Positions 53,397 through 62,120 of a stretch of DNA of 64,000 nt are shown piece after piece. Source of the stretch: Mycobacterium gordonae. GTDB taxonomy: Bacteria; Actinomycetota; Actinomycetes; Mycobacteriales; Mycobacteriaceae. Within the stretch, counting starts at the first letter, position 1; each line of letters begins with the position of its first letter. The stretch covers positions 1,984,001 through 2,048,000 of the forward strand of contig NZ_CP070973.1 in NCBI RefSeq assembly GCF_017086405.1, read 5' to 3'. Below the pieces are notes generated by a model. It had not been told where the DNA came from. It was given only the letters and a program-made list of their open reading frames with translations, and made no database searches. The position numbers were made by a program, and so were the translations under genes.

Positions 53397-53433
53397 GTAA
53401 CCTCGTTACAGCCGGTACAGTAACCGTGTTACT
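53397..53433. promoter_or_regulatory. Tandem TetR-type operators
   Basis: Two copies of one motif: GTAAC-CTC-GTTAC (53397-53409) and AGTAAC-CGT-GTTACT (53419-53433), both perfect inverted repeats with 3-bp spacers. They sit between the SDR remnant/P450 start and the divergent tetR gene, which begins 26 bases later. Confidence 0.65.
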
Positions 53434-53458
53434 GAGCTAGGGCAAGTTCGAGGCAGGG

Positions 53459-54031
53459 GTGGACGTGGTTCGCGCGGCGGTCATGACCGAGGAGTCCGAC
53501 GCCGTCCTCGACGTGGTCGTCGAGATCCTGGAAAAAGAGGGCTACGACGCCGTGCAGCTCCGCGAAGTCGCCAAGCGGGCGCGCACCTCGCTGACCACCA
53601 TCTACAAGCGCTTCCCCACCAGGGACGCCCTGATTCTGGCCGCCCTGCAGCGCTGGATGGATGAAAACCGGTATGCGGGTCTGGCGTCGCAGACGCCAGT
53701 GCCCGGGGAATCCGTCTACGACGGTCTGATGCGGGTCTTCCGCACCATTTTCGAGCCCTGGGAGCGTCATCCGGACATGTTGCGGGCTTACTTCCGCGCG
53801 CGCTCAGCCCCGGGAGGGCAACGGCTGGTGAGCCACGGTCTGGACGCGGTGGTCCCCGCTGCGATGGCCGTGCTCGAAAGAGCGGAGCCGGATCTGGTGC
53901 AGGAATTGCCGCCGATCGTGTCCAATCTCGCCTACGGTCTGGTCGCCCGATTCGCTGCCGGCGAGATCCCGATCACCGAGATCCTGCCGATGCTGGACCG
54001 CGCCCTTTTCCGGCTGACGGCCAACAGCTGA
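53459..54031 (+). CDS. TetR-family transcriptional regulator
   Basis: About 190 residues from a GTG (alternatives: GTG 53465 or ATG 53483). HTH EILEKEGYDAVQLREVAKRARTSLTTIYKRFPTRDALILAAL, then a C-terminal domain with ELPPIVSNLAYGLVARFAAGEI. Similar to TetR regulators that control cholesterol and lipid genes, but ligand unknown. Divergent from the P450 with tandem operators in between, so it is the likely repressor of that operon. Confidence 0.82.
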   Translation: MDVVRAAVMTEESDAVLDVVVEILEKEGYDAVQLREVAKRARTSLTTIYKRFPTRDALILAALQRWMDENRYAGLASQTPVPGESVYDGLMRVFRTIFEPWERHPDMLRAYFRARSAPGGQRLVSHGLDAVVPAAMAVLERAEPDLVQELPPIVSNLAYGLVARFAAGEIPITEILPMLDRALFRLTANS

Positions 54032-54041
54032 CGGCCAACGG

Positions 54042-54536
54042 CTAACGCGGCGAGAGGATGATGACCGGGATTTCCCGGTCCGTCCACCGCTGGTACTTCG
54101 CGAAGTCGGCGTAAAGATCCACCAACCGGGGCCACCGCGCGGTGCGCTCCTCGGGCGACGCGACGCGGGCCGAAACCGCAAGATTGCGTTGGCCTTTCAC
54201 GTGGATGCGGGTATCGGGGTCGGCGACGAGGTTGAAGTACCACTGCGGGTTTTTGGGGTGGCCGCCCTGTGAGGCGACGATGACGAAGTCATTCCCGTCA
54301 CGCATGTACAGCAGCGGAGTGGTGAACAGTTTGCCTGACTTGCGACCGCGATGCTCGAGAAGCAACGTCGGCACCGGCTTCTCGAAACCGGCGCCGATGC
54401 GCCACTTGTTGCCGATGCGACCATTGGTCAGCTTGAAGATCGCGACGTGCGCCCTCGACGAATACTTGATGATCTTGGCCGTCGCCGGAGAGGCCAGGCC
54501 TTGGGGTTTATCGTCCGGCAGCGAGAACTTCGGCAT
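54042..54536 (-). CDS. Deazaflavin (F420)-dependent nitroreductase-like (Ddn family)
   Basis: 164 residues. GRIGNKWRIGAGFEKPVPTLLLEHRGRKSGKLFTTPLLYMRDGNDFVIVASQGGHPKNPQWYFNLVADPDTRIHV is the split-beta-barrel Ddn signature; the GRKSG and ASQGGHPKNP motifs contact F420 and are intact. Such enzymes reduce menaquinone-like or nitro compounds. Start MPKFSLPDDKPQG at 54536. Convergent with the TetR gene. Confidence 0.85.
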   Translation of the reverse strand: MPKFSLPDDKPQGLASPATAKIIKYSSRAHVAIFKLTNGRIGNKWRIGAGFEKPVPTLLLEHRGRKSGKLFTTPLLYMRDGNDFVIVASQGGHPKNPQWYFNLVADPDTRIHVKGQRNLAVSARVASPEERTARWPRLVDLYADFAKYQRWTDREIPVIILSPR

Positions 54537-54556
54537 CGACCGTTCGGTCCCCGGTC

Positions 54557-54790
54557 TTAGGAGGCTTTGGCGTATCGACGGACCAGTTGACCATCGCGAA
54601 ATGTGCTCGAGTGCTGCCGGCCGTTCTTGTCGCGGCCGAAAAAAGTCCACCTGGTCGATCCTGCTTGTGGCGTGCTGATCATCTTGACCAGGTAAGGGAG
54701 ATGGTCAGAGTCCACCGTGCCAATGGTGTCACCTACCCGGATCTCCGACGGATGAAGCTCGGGTGCGTCGCACCAATTGTCTGTGGCCAT
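54557..54790 (-). CDS. Small protein, unknown
   Basis: 77 residues (MATDNWCDAPELHPSEIRVGDTIGTVDSDHLP...), with a beta-rich look and one central RWTFFGRDKNGR stretch. GGGGAGGATGG is a good ribosome binding site. 20 bases upstream of the Ddn-like gene on the same strand. No family recognised. Confidence 0.55.
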   Translation of the reverse strand: MATDNWCDAPELHPSEIRVGDTIGTVDSDHLPYLVKMISTPQAGSTRWTFFGRDKNGRQHSSTFRDGQLVRRYAKAS

Positions 54791-55006
54791 GCTTCCATCC
54801 TCCCCTATGCCGCAAGTGACCGCCGCCGATCGCGAATCCTGGCCCGCGGTTCGGCCGTTCTCGTGGGGGCGTAGCGTCACGCCCGAGCCTTTTCGTTGTC
54901 AGCGATGGTCGTAATCAGTTACGGGCCGTGCCTTGAGGGCAATGCGATTCCTCCGTCGTCCCGCAACCGCGGGGCGGACGATCCCGAGCACGAAGGAAAA
55001 GCCCCG

Positions 55007-55468
55007 GTGAACTACTCGCTGGGGGTGCGACGTCAGTCCACCCCGATACGCCTCACCCTGGCAACCGAGCTCGGGCATGACATCGACGGGGCCTGGTGGC
55101 CGCGCACCGACCGGATCGGCGTTGAGTTGCCCGAACTGATTCTCGCCCTGCGGGCGCGACTCGGTGAGATCACCAATATCGCGGTGAACTGGCCGTCGCT
55201 GCAACGGCCACCCGATTTGAACTGGCAGGGTTGGCAGCACAAGCAGCAGCATGTGATGACGGTGACCGGCGCCGAGGCGCTGGCGAATGTGTTGATCGTC
55301 CCGTACTCGACCAACGGCACGCTCGCGCTAATGATGCTGCGCCTGGCCGCCGACCTGCCCATTGCGGCCGCCCATCGCGACAGCGTGCCGTATCAGACGG
55401 CAGGGTCGATTCTTTATGCCGCGCGGCAGCAACGGGCGACGAAGTCACTGTCCGGCAACGCTCAATAA
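55007..55468 (+). CDS. DUF5994 family protein
   Basis: 153 residues. GTG start with AAGGAAAA just before; a longer frame upstream has no support. RLTLATELGHDIDGAWWPRTDRIGVELPELILALRARLGEITNIAVNWPSLQRPPDLNW and VLIVPYSTNGTLALMMLRLAADLPI fit the DUF5994 pattern of actinobacterial conserved proteins. No enzyme motif. Its 3' end overlaps the flavin monooxygenase by 24 bases. Confidence 0.7.
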   Translation: MNYSLGVRRQSTPIRLTLATELGHDIDGAWWPRTDRIGVELPELILALRARLGEITNIAVNWPSLQRPPDLNWQGWQHKQQHVMTVTGAEALANVLIVPYSTNGTLALMMLRLAADLPIAAAHRDSVPYQTAGSILYAARQQRATKSLSGNAQ

Positions 55469-56923
55469 GGACAGACGTCGGCGTTCATTTCCGGTCAGGT
55501 CGTTGGACGTGATCGCACCGAAGGCGGCGGCGTCACGCGCGAACCGCTCCGGCGCATCGGGCAGGGCGTCGGGTCCTTCGAGCCGGAAGCAACTCGGTGC
55601 CAGGGGGCCGAACAACAGTGCGCGGCGCAGTTGTGGCCAGCTCTCCAGCTGCGGCTCCACCCCGGCGGCGCGGGCGAACGTCACTGCGACACGGTCCATC
55701 CGTGTCTTGCCGCGCGCGGCGCGACTGGCGTTCACCGACCGCCGTTGGTCGGACTCCACGGGAGCAGGGACCGTGCCGCTCCAGCTGTATGCGATCCATC
55801 TCGCCTGAAGTTCGAGCGGCACGAAGTATCCGCCCGACTGATCCCACATTCCCACGAACGCCAACCCAGGCAGATCGGGATGGAAGGTGAAGCGGTCGGC
55901 GTCCAGGTGCGTGGTATCGATGCGGAGCAGGGCTCGGATGTCGGCTTCCAGGAACGGCACGTTCAGCTGGTAGCCGGTGCCCAGGACTACCGCGTCGAAC
56001 TCCTCGGCGTGCCCGTCGGCGAAGGTCGCGCACCCGTCGGTGACGAATTTCATCCACGGCCGCACCGTGATTCGGCCCGCGGCGACCAGCGGCAGGTAGC
56101 CGTCGTTGAGAGTGATACCGGCCTCCGCCCAGGACGGATGCGGTGCGGGTGCCCCGTAGTCCGCGGGGTTTCCGCCGGCCGCGACAACCAACTGCCTTAA
56201 TTGGGAGTCCATTTCGTTTTCCGGCAGCGAGTCGGCGGCCAGCGCGTGGTAGCGGGTGAACATCCGGTGGTCCGACGGCACGTCGGCGACGAACTTGGGC
56301 AGAACGTAGCGCTGCCGCCGTTGCGTGACTGTCACTGCGGCAGCGCCGCCGTGGGCGAGCTCGGTCGCGATGTCGAGGGCGCTGATGGCGCTGCCGGCCA
56401 CCAGTACGCGTCTACCCCGATACCGGTCAGGTCCGCGATAGTGGTAGGTGGAGGCGGCGCCGAGTGTGCCGGAAAAGTGTTGCAGGCCCGGCACTTCGGG
56501 GATGGCGGGCAGATGAAACCGGCCGGTGGCCACGACGGCCCGGTCGAATCGTTCGGCAGTGCCGGAATGACTGAGCAGCCACCCGTCGTCGGCCCGCCGG
56601 AGCCGATCGACCCGGGTGCCGAACCGGATGCGCGGGGTGAGCTCGAACGTGTCGGCGTAGCGGCGCAGGTAGTCCAGGATTTCGGGGTTCGACGGGTAGG
56701 CCGAGGTGGTTTCGGGCGCAAGATCGCTGAATGCCGTCAGGACACGACTGCTGTTGGTGCGCATGGCCGGCCACACGCCGCTGTGACCTTCGAGACCGGT
56801 CCACTGCCCGCCGAGTGCCGGGGTCTGTTCGAAAATCGTCGGCTCAAAGCCCCGTCCCGCCAGCCAGCGCGCCGCGACCAGTCCGCCGGGTCCGGCCCCG
56901 ATCACCGCGACCCTGCCAGTCAT
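55445..56923 (-). CDS. Flavin-containing monooxygenase
   Basis: 492 residues. FAD motif VAVIGAGPGGLVAARWL, second dinucleotide site RRVLVAGSAISALDIATELAHGG (NADPH), and VVATGRFHLP / VVLGTGYQLNVPFLE, the ATG linker motifs of class B flavoproteins. The FMO fingerprint FxGxxxHxxxY/F is loosely present as FSGTLGAASTYHYRG, missing the exact His position, so Baeyer-Villiger versus N/S-oxygenation cannot be decided. Confidence 0.85.
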   Translation of the reverse strand: MTGRVAVIGAGPGGLVAARWLAGRGFEPTIFEQTPALGGQWTGLEGHSGVWPAMRTNSSRVLTAFSDLAPETTSAYPSNPEILDYLRRYADTFELTPRIRFGTRVDRLRRADDGWLLSHSGTAERFDRAVVATGRFHLPAIPEVPGLQHFSGTLGAASTYHYRGPDRYRGRRVLVAGSAISALDIATELAHGGAAAVTVTQRRQRYVLPKFVADVPSDHRMFTRYHALAADSLPENEMDSQLRQLVVAAGGNPADYGAPAPHPSWAEAGITLNDGYLPLVAAGRITVRPWMKFVTDGCATFADGHAEEFDAVVLGTGYQLNVPFLEADIRALLRIDTTHLDADRFTFHPDLPGLAFVGMWDQSGGYFVPLELQARWIAYSWSGTVPAPVESDQRRSVNASRAARGKTRMDRVAVTFARAAGVEPQLESWPQLRRALLFGPLAPSCFRLEGPDALPDAPERFARDAAAFGAITSNDLTGNERRRLSLLSVAGQ

Positions 56924-57355
56924 AGAGCCAACTTTCGCACGAAGGCGACTTCCTGCCTCGAGATGGCCGCTATGGCTGTGATCGGCGCGAGATCACGACC
57001 GCAACGGCAACCTCGCCGTCCGTCAGGTGCGCAACTGGGGGCGCCGAGATGGTCGATCCGGACGACATTGCATTCCTCGGCGATCTGCCGCGGGGCCTGA
57101 GTCATCTGGCGTCGAGGTACTGGATCTGCAGTCCTGACAATCTTTGGGCGGTCGGCACCCGGGTGGGCCTGACGGATCAATGCGGCACCACTCACTGACG
57201 GCCGGTCACGACTACGGGCAATACGTCCGGGACGCAATAAATGCCGGATAGGACACTTGCCGCATCCTTCCAGTGGCCTCCCTTTCGCCGAGATTGCGCC
57301 GTTGGTCGTGATTTGCGCGGCGGCGCGACCATCACGGCAATCTCGGTGCGCGGAA
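56924..57355. other. Intergenic region, possible 49-residue ORF
   Basis: 432 bases between co-oriented monooxygenase and sulfatase genes on the minus strand. A plus-strand frame 57049-57198 gives a 49-residue peptide (MVDPDDIAFLGDLPRGLSHL...) without a clear ribosome binding site or family. Nothing else is supported. Confidence 0.4.
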
Positions 57356-59158
57356 TTAGCGGAACCGCCCCAGCACCCGGCGCACCAGACCCTCGGACTC
57401 GCCGGCCGGAGGCTGTCGGGTGACGTAGGGCCACGGCTGGTTGCGCTCCGGCACCGCCGATGCCCGGGCCTGCTTGAGTTGCATCCGCAACTGCTGCCGC
57501 AAGTCGTGCAGTTCCGGGTCGCTCCAACGGTTCTGTGCCTCAATGGGATCGGCGGTGAGGTCGTAGAGTTCCCACTGGTCGTCGATGGGGTCGGTGCGGT
57601 AGGCCTCGCCTCCGATCCCGTTGGCGGCCAGGTGCCGGACACCGGGCTCGGTCCAGGTGGCCGGGTCGTCGAAGGTGCGGACCAGTTTCCACAAGTGCCC
57701 GTCGCCGCCGTCCTCAGCGGCCACCCGCGCGATCAGGCCCTCGAAGTTGGAGGCCACGTGCGCGGGCAGCTTGATGCGAAGCGGCGCAGGCGGATTCACA
57801 TCGCGACCCAGTTGGCGGGACAGGGCTGAGGCGCCGGTGTCGCCTTCGAGCACATTGTCGCGGGTCATCAGGTAGACGGCGCGATCCTCGTCGGCCGGAG
57901 CGCCGTCAACCACCGGCATCAGGTCGCGGCCGGGCAGCGGGTGCACCTCGGAGAATGACTCGGCCAGTTTGGTCGCCACCGCGTCGACGTCGATGCCGGC
58001 CGCGCCCAGCAGCGTCGGCACCAGATCGACGTGCGACGTCGGTGCGGCGACGGTGCGCGCCTGGGTTGGGTTGGCGCCGATGCGGGCGATGACGAACGGC
58101 ACCCGGGTGGCCTCGTCGTAGAGGTTGAACCACTTCTGGTGCAGCCCGCCGTGCGCGCCGAGCAGATCACCGTGATCGGAGGTGCGCACCAGTACCGCGT
58201 TGTCGGAACCGCCGTCGGTGACCGCTCGGCGCACCCGGTCGATCGGTGTGTCGACCTCGGCGTGCAACCGGTAGTACAGGTCGCGGTAGCGCTGCAGGTT
58301 GCGCTTGTAGGAGCGGCTGACCGCGGGTGACGGACCGTATCCGGAGTAGTAGGCCTCGCGGAACGCAATCTGCGCGGCCGGCTTCGTGGACAGATCCTCG
58401 TCGGCCGTGGGCGGCGCCGGCACCGCAGGCGGGTCCAGCGGCGAGGGCTGGATCGGGCTGCGCCGCACCCAGGCGGGGAACAGCACGATGTCGTGCGGGT
58501 TGACGAAACTGGCCACCAGCAAGAACGGGCGTTGTGCCTCGGGGTCCCCCGCGCGGCGCCGGGCATACCGGTCGTTGAGCCACGCGACTACCCGATCCGC
58601 GATCAGCGGGTCGCGACGGTAGCCGCTGTTGGCGTTCCCCGCCCCGTGTGGCTCCGGGCCCACCCACCCGGAGAAGCCGTACGGCTCGAGCCGGTCGGCC
58701 TCCAGATAGCGCTGCACCGCATCCTGGTCGACGACGCCGTCGTCGTCGTTGGTGGCCAGGGATCCGCCCGTCGCCGGGTCCTCGAGGTCGGCGTGCGAGA
58801 TATGCCACTTGCCGTCGTAGTAGGTGTCGTATCCCGCTGCACGGAACCAGTTGCCCAGGGTGGGAACCTCGCCGGCGCGCAGCCAGCGCAGTCGTGAGTC
58901 GTCGAAACGCTTGCCGATGCCGTCGGTCTGGGTGACGCCGTGTAGGTCGGGGTACTGGCCGGTGAAGATTGTCGGGCGGCTCGGCACGCAGGCCAGCGAA
59001 CCGGTGTAGTGCCGAGTGAAATTCACGCCGTGCTCGTCGAACCAGCGGCGACCGGTCAATGTCTGATCTCGCCAGGCCAGTACCTCGTCCGACTCGTACG
59101 GAGGGACCGCCCGCTCCTCGTCGGTCATCACGATGACGATGTCGGGGCGGTCAGACAT
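57356..59158 (-). CDS. Formylglycine-dependent sulfatase
   Basis: 600 residues. CVPSRPTIFTG at 57-67 is the CxPSR sulfatase motif in which Cys57 becomes formylglycine; it needs the FGE-type maturase, not seen in this window. MTDEER (metal Asp), YDGKWHISHADL and VRTSDHGDLLGAHGGLHQKW supply the Ca/Mg and substrate residues. Alkaline-phosphatase fold. It overlaps the SRPBCC gene by 8 bases, forming a two-gene operon. Substrate could be a sulfate ester or related lipid sulfate. Confidence 0.9.
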   Translation of the reverse strand: MSDRPDIVIVMTDEERAVPPYESDEVLAWRDQTLTGRRWFDEHGVNFTRHYTGSLACVPSRPTIFTGQYPDLHGVTQTDGIGKRFDDSRLRWLRAGEVPTLGNWFRAAGYDTYYDGKWHISHADLEDPATGGSLATNDDDGVVDQDAVQRYLEADRLEPYGFSGWVGPEPHGAGNANSGYRRDPLIADRVVAWLNDRYARRRAGDPEAQRPFLLVASFVNPHDIVLFPAWVRRSPIQPSPLDPPAVPAPPTADEDLSTKPAAQIAFREAYYSGYGPSPAVSRSYKRNLQRYRDLYYRLHAEVDTPIDRVRRAVTDGGSDNAVLVRTSDHGDLLGAHGGLHQKWFNLYDEATRVPFVIARIGANPTQARTVAAPTSHVDLVPTLLGAAGIDVDAVATKLAESFSEVHPLPGRDLMPVVDGAPADEDRAVYLMTRDNVLEGDTGASALSRQLGRDVNPPAPLRIKLPAHVASNFEGLIARVAAEDGGDGHLWKLVRTFDDPATWTEPGVRHLAANGIGGEAYRTDPIDDQWELYDLTADPIEAQNRWSDPELHDLRQQLRMQLKQARASAVPERNQPWPYVTRQPPAGESEGLVRRVLGRFR

Positions 59159-59618
59159 GCGCGTTCTCCATTCGTCGTGCCAATCCGGACAGGAGCGCAT
59201 CGGACTGCTTGGCCAGGACCCGCAGCGCGACCCACTCGGCCATCCGGGCCGGGGGGCCGGTCCCCACCTCGACCGTGCTGATCAACGCCACCGCGGTGTG
59301 GGCGCCGACCGGGCGTAGCGTCCAGCGGTTGGCGACTTTGCGTAAGCGGGCCGGCAGGCCTTCGATGTCATAGGCCAGCGTCGCGGGCGGGTCGAACTCG
59401 GTGATTCGCTCCACCAAGGTGTTGGGCCCCACCTGGACGCGGCGGGTGGTACCCAACGGTCCGCCGTCGGGGCCGTGATTAAGGATGCAAGAGTGGTCGA
59501 CGCCGTCCGCCCACGAACTCAGAGCGCCGAAATCGGCAAGGACATCCCAAATCGCCTGCGGCTGCGCCGCTATCGTCCGACTTCGGCTGATATCTCCCAC
59601 CCCGCCATCCAACACCAT
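59151..59618 (-). CDS. SRPBCC-family (START-like) protein
   Basis: 155 residues from MVLDGGVGDISRSRTIAAQ (59618). Helix-grip fold: QAIWDVLADFGALSSWADGVDHSCIL, LGTTRRVQVGPNTLVERITEFDPPATLAYDIEGLPARL and a long C-terminal helix ending ARRMENAHV. Probably binds a hydrophobic ligand. Its end overlaps the sulfatase start by 8 bases, so the two are co-translated. Confidence 0.75.
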   Translation of the reverse strand: MVLDGGVGDISRSRTIAAQPQAIWDVLADFGALSSWADGVDHSCILNHGPDGGPLGTTRRVQVGPNTLVERITEFDPPATLAYDIEGLPARLRKVANRWTLRPVGAHTAVALISTVEVGTGPPARMAEWVALRVLAKQSDALLSGLARRMENAHV

Positions 59619-59711
59619 GACTGCAGTCCTGGCGGCGATTCGGAGCCGAGCCCCGTGCAAGCTCTATCACACTATTTGCATAGGGCACTATTTCTCTGAG
59701 TATGGTATGGC

Positions 59712-60098
59712 ATGGCTTTGCACCTGAGTGTGGACCTGGAGGCCCGCTACCAGCGGTTTCTCGCCCGCGTGCGGACCGAAGGGACAATCTGGTTGCTCCT
59801 CGATCCCGACTTGCAGGGCGCGTGGGTGGAATCCAATGATTGCGAATGCGCCGACGGCGAACCCGTCGTCGTACACCTGGTCTTCTCCGCGGCCGCCTAC
59901 GCCCGCCAGCATGCCAGCGGGCCGTGGGTGCACATGGCGCCTGCGGCCATGGACCTCGACGAGTTCGTCAGCGGACCGTTGCGGCAGCTGCATGAGCGCG
60001 GTGATCTATTGGGGCCGTACTACAACTCCGATCTCGCCGGACTCGAGGTGGAGCCGCTCGAACTAGGCCTGGCCCTGCTCGGCGAGGCGGCGTCGTAG
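59712..60098 (+). CDS. DUF2750-like protein
   Basis: 128 residues: RYQRFLARVRTEGTIWLLLDPDLQGAWVESNDCECADGEPVVVHLVFSAAAYARQHA and a Leu/Glu-rich C-terminus fit DUF2750. No ribosome binding site: TATGGT (59701-59706) ends five bases before the ATG, consistent with a leaderless message. Divergent from the SRPBCC gene. Confidence 0.65.
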   Translation: MALHLSVDLEARYQRFLARVRTEGTIWLLLDPDLQGAWVESNDCECADGEPVVVHLVFSAAAYARQHASGPWVHMAPAAMDLDEFVSGPLRQLHERGDLLGPYYNSDLAGLEVEPLELGLALLGEAAS

Positions 60099-60185
60099 GT
60101 CGCGCCGCCATGACTTGGTGCTGTCGCTACGGTAATGGGCGACTAGTCCGACATCGACCGGCACGAGAAGGCGGCAGAGCGCGCA

Positions 60186-61103
60186 ATGTATGACCAAGCC
60201 AATCACGACGCGACGGATCCCGCCGACGTCGGCTCACGCATCGATCCGGTTCTGGCCCGGAGTTGGCTGTTGGTCAACGGCACGCACGCCGACCGGTTCG
60301 AGGCCGCGTCGCACTCGCGCGCCGACATCGTGGTGTTCGACATCGAGGACGCGGTGGCGCCCAAAGACAAGGTCAGTGCCCGCGACAATGTGGTCCGGTG
60401 GCTGGGCGCTGACAACAACGACTGGGTCCGGGTGAACGGCTTCGGCACCCCCTGGTGGGCCGACGACCTCGCGCAGCTGGCCGACACGCCGGTGGGTGGG
60501 GTGATGCTGGCGATGGTCGAATCGGTCGACCACGTCACCGAGACCGCCAAGCGGCTGCCGAATGTTCCCGTCGTGGCGCTGGTGGAAACGGCTCGCGGAC
60601 TGGAGCGCATCACCGAGATCGCCGCGGCCAAAGGCACCTTCCGGCTCGCCTTCGGCATCGGCGACTTTCGTCGGGACACCGGCTTCGGCGAAGAACCGGC
60701 CACGCTGGCCTACGCGCGGTCCCGGTTCACCATCGCGGCCAAGGCGGCGGGCCTGCCCAGCGCGATCGACGGGCCCACCATCGGCTCCAACCCGCTGAAG
60801 TTGATCGAGGCGACCGCGGTGTCCGTCGAGTTCGGCATGACCGGCAAGATCTGCCTGTCGCCGGACCAGTGCGCCGTGGTCAACGAGGGCCTGTCCCCGT
60901 CTCAGGACGAAATCGGCTGGGCGAAAGAGTTTTTCGCTGAATTTGAGCGGGACGGTGGCGAGATCCGCAACGGCTCGGACCTGCCCCGCATCGCGCGCGC
61001 CACCAAGATCCTCGACCTGGCCCGGTCCTACGGCATCGTGCCATCGGAGTTCGAGGACGAGCAGGTGCATTCGCCGGCTCCCTCGGACACCTACCACTAC
61101 TGA
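60186..61103 (+). CDS. CitE-like HpcH/HpaI family lyase
   Basis: 305 residues. SWLLVNGTHADRFEAASHSRADIVVFDIEDAVAPKDK (TIM-barrel start with the Asp-Glu metal site), VALVETARGLERITEIAAAKGTFRLAFGIGDFRRDTGFG, and FGMTGKICLSPDQCAVVNEGL (Lys near the CoA site). Related to the citrate lyase beta subunit/CitE-like acyl-CoA lyases such as citramalyl-CoA lyase. No alpha or gamma subunit genes are present, so it works alone. Confidence 0.85.
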   Translation: MYDQANHDATDPADVGSRIDPVLARSWLLVNGTHADRFEAASHSRADIVVFDIEDAVAPKDKVSARDNVVRWLGADNNDWVRVNGFGTPWWADDLAQLADTPVGGVMLAMVESVDHVTETAKRLPNVPVVALVETARGLERITEIAAAKGTFRLAFGIGDFRRDTGFGEEPATLAYARSRFTIAAKAAGLPSAIDGPTIGSNPLKLIEATAVSVEFGMTGKICLSPDQCAVVNEGLSPSQDEIGWAKEFFAEFERDGGEIRNGSDLPRIARATKILDLARSYGIVPSEFEDEQVHSPAPSDTYHY

Positions 61104-61250
61104 TCGGTGGAGATCGTGGCCGCGGCTCGTGCCGAACGAACCGAACGGCGCTACGCTCGCCGTCGGGCCGCCGGGGCGGGGTCGGGAAGTCGCGCGGCTG
61201 TCTCGTCCAAGCTCTTCGAGAGCCGCTCACTCACGTGAGACCATCGTGGG

Positions 61251-62120
61251 ATGCAGCTGGGATTGCATGCGCTGGGAATCGGGTCCGGCGCTGACCGTGC
61301 GGTGATCGACGCCGTCGCCGCCGCGGCGGATGCCTACGGATTCGCCACGTTGTGGGCGGGCGAACACGTGGTGATGGTGGACCATTCCGCGTCGCGCTAT
61401 CCGTATGCCGACAGCGGTGTCATTGCGGTTCCGGCGGAGGCGGATTGGCTGGACCCGGTGATTACGCTGAGCTTTGCCGCTGCCGCGTCGTCGCGGATCC
61501 GGCTGGCGACCGGCGTGCTGCTGTTGCCCGAACACAACCCGGTGATCGTGGCTAAGCAGGCGGCCAGTCTGGACCGGCTCAGCGGTGGCCGTCTGACCCT
61601 GGGCGTCGGCGTCGGGTGGTCGCGGGAGGAGTTCGAGGCGCTCGGCGTGCCCTTCGAGCGGCGTGCGGCGCGCACCGCCGAATACGTCGCTGCGATGCGC
61701 ACGCTGTGGCGCGAGGACGTCGCGTCGTTCGACGGCCAGTTCGTCGCCTTCGATTCGATCCGGGTAAATCCCAAACCGGTTGCCGGGCAGCACCTCCCAG
61801 TGGTGGTTGGCGGCAACAGCGACGCCGCGCTGAAGCGGGTCGCTGCCTGGGGTGACGGTTGGTACGGCTTCAACCTCGACGGCGTCGACGAGGTGCGGGA
61901 CCGGATCGGCCGGCTCGACAAGTTGTGTGCCGAATCGGGGCGTGACCGTGCGGGGTTGCGGCTGGCGGTAGCCTTGGCTGCACCCAGGGTTGATGATGTC
62001 GGTGCTCTGGCCGAGCTTGGCGTCGACGAGCTGGTACTGGTGGAGGCGCCGCCGGACAGTGTCGACGCTGTGCCCGGCTGGATTTCGGCTTTTGCAGACG
62101 AATGGAAATCCGCGCTATGA
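61251..62120 (+). CDS. LLM-class F420-dependent oxidoreductase
   Basis: 289 residues. QLGLHALGIGSGADRAVIDAVAAAADAYGFATLWAGEHVVMVDH, SSRIRLATGVLLLPEHNPVIVAKQAASLDRLSGGRLTLGVGVGWSREEFEALGVPFERR and VVVGGNSDAALKRVAAWGDGWYGFN. All F420-LLM signatures intact. Overlaps the next gene at ATGA, so it is coupled to an MbtK-like acetyltransferase, an unusual pair. Confidence 0.85.
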   Translation: MQLGLHALGIGSGADRAVIDAVAAAADAYGFATLWAGEHVVMVDHSASRYPYADSGVIAVPAEADWLDPVITLSFAAAASSRIRLATGVLLLPEHNPVIVAKQAASLDRLSGGRLTLGVGVGWSREEFEALGVPFERRAARTAEYVAAMRTLWREDVASFDGQFVAFDSIRVNPKPVAGQHLPVVVGGNSDAALKRVAAWGDGWYGFNLDGVDEVRDRIGRLDKLCAESGRDRAGLRLAVALAAPRVDDVGALAELGVDELVLVEAPPDSVDAVPGWISAFADEWKSAL

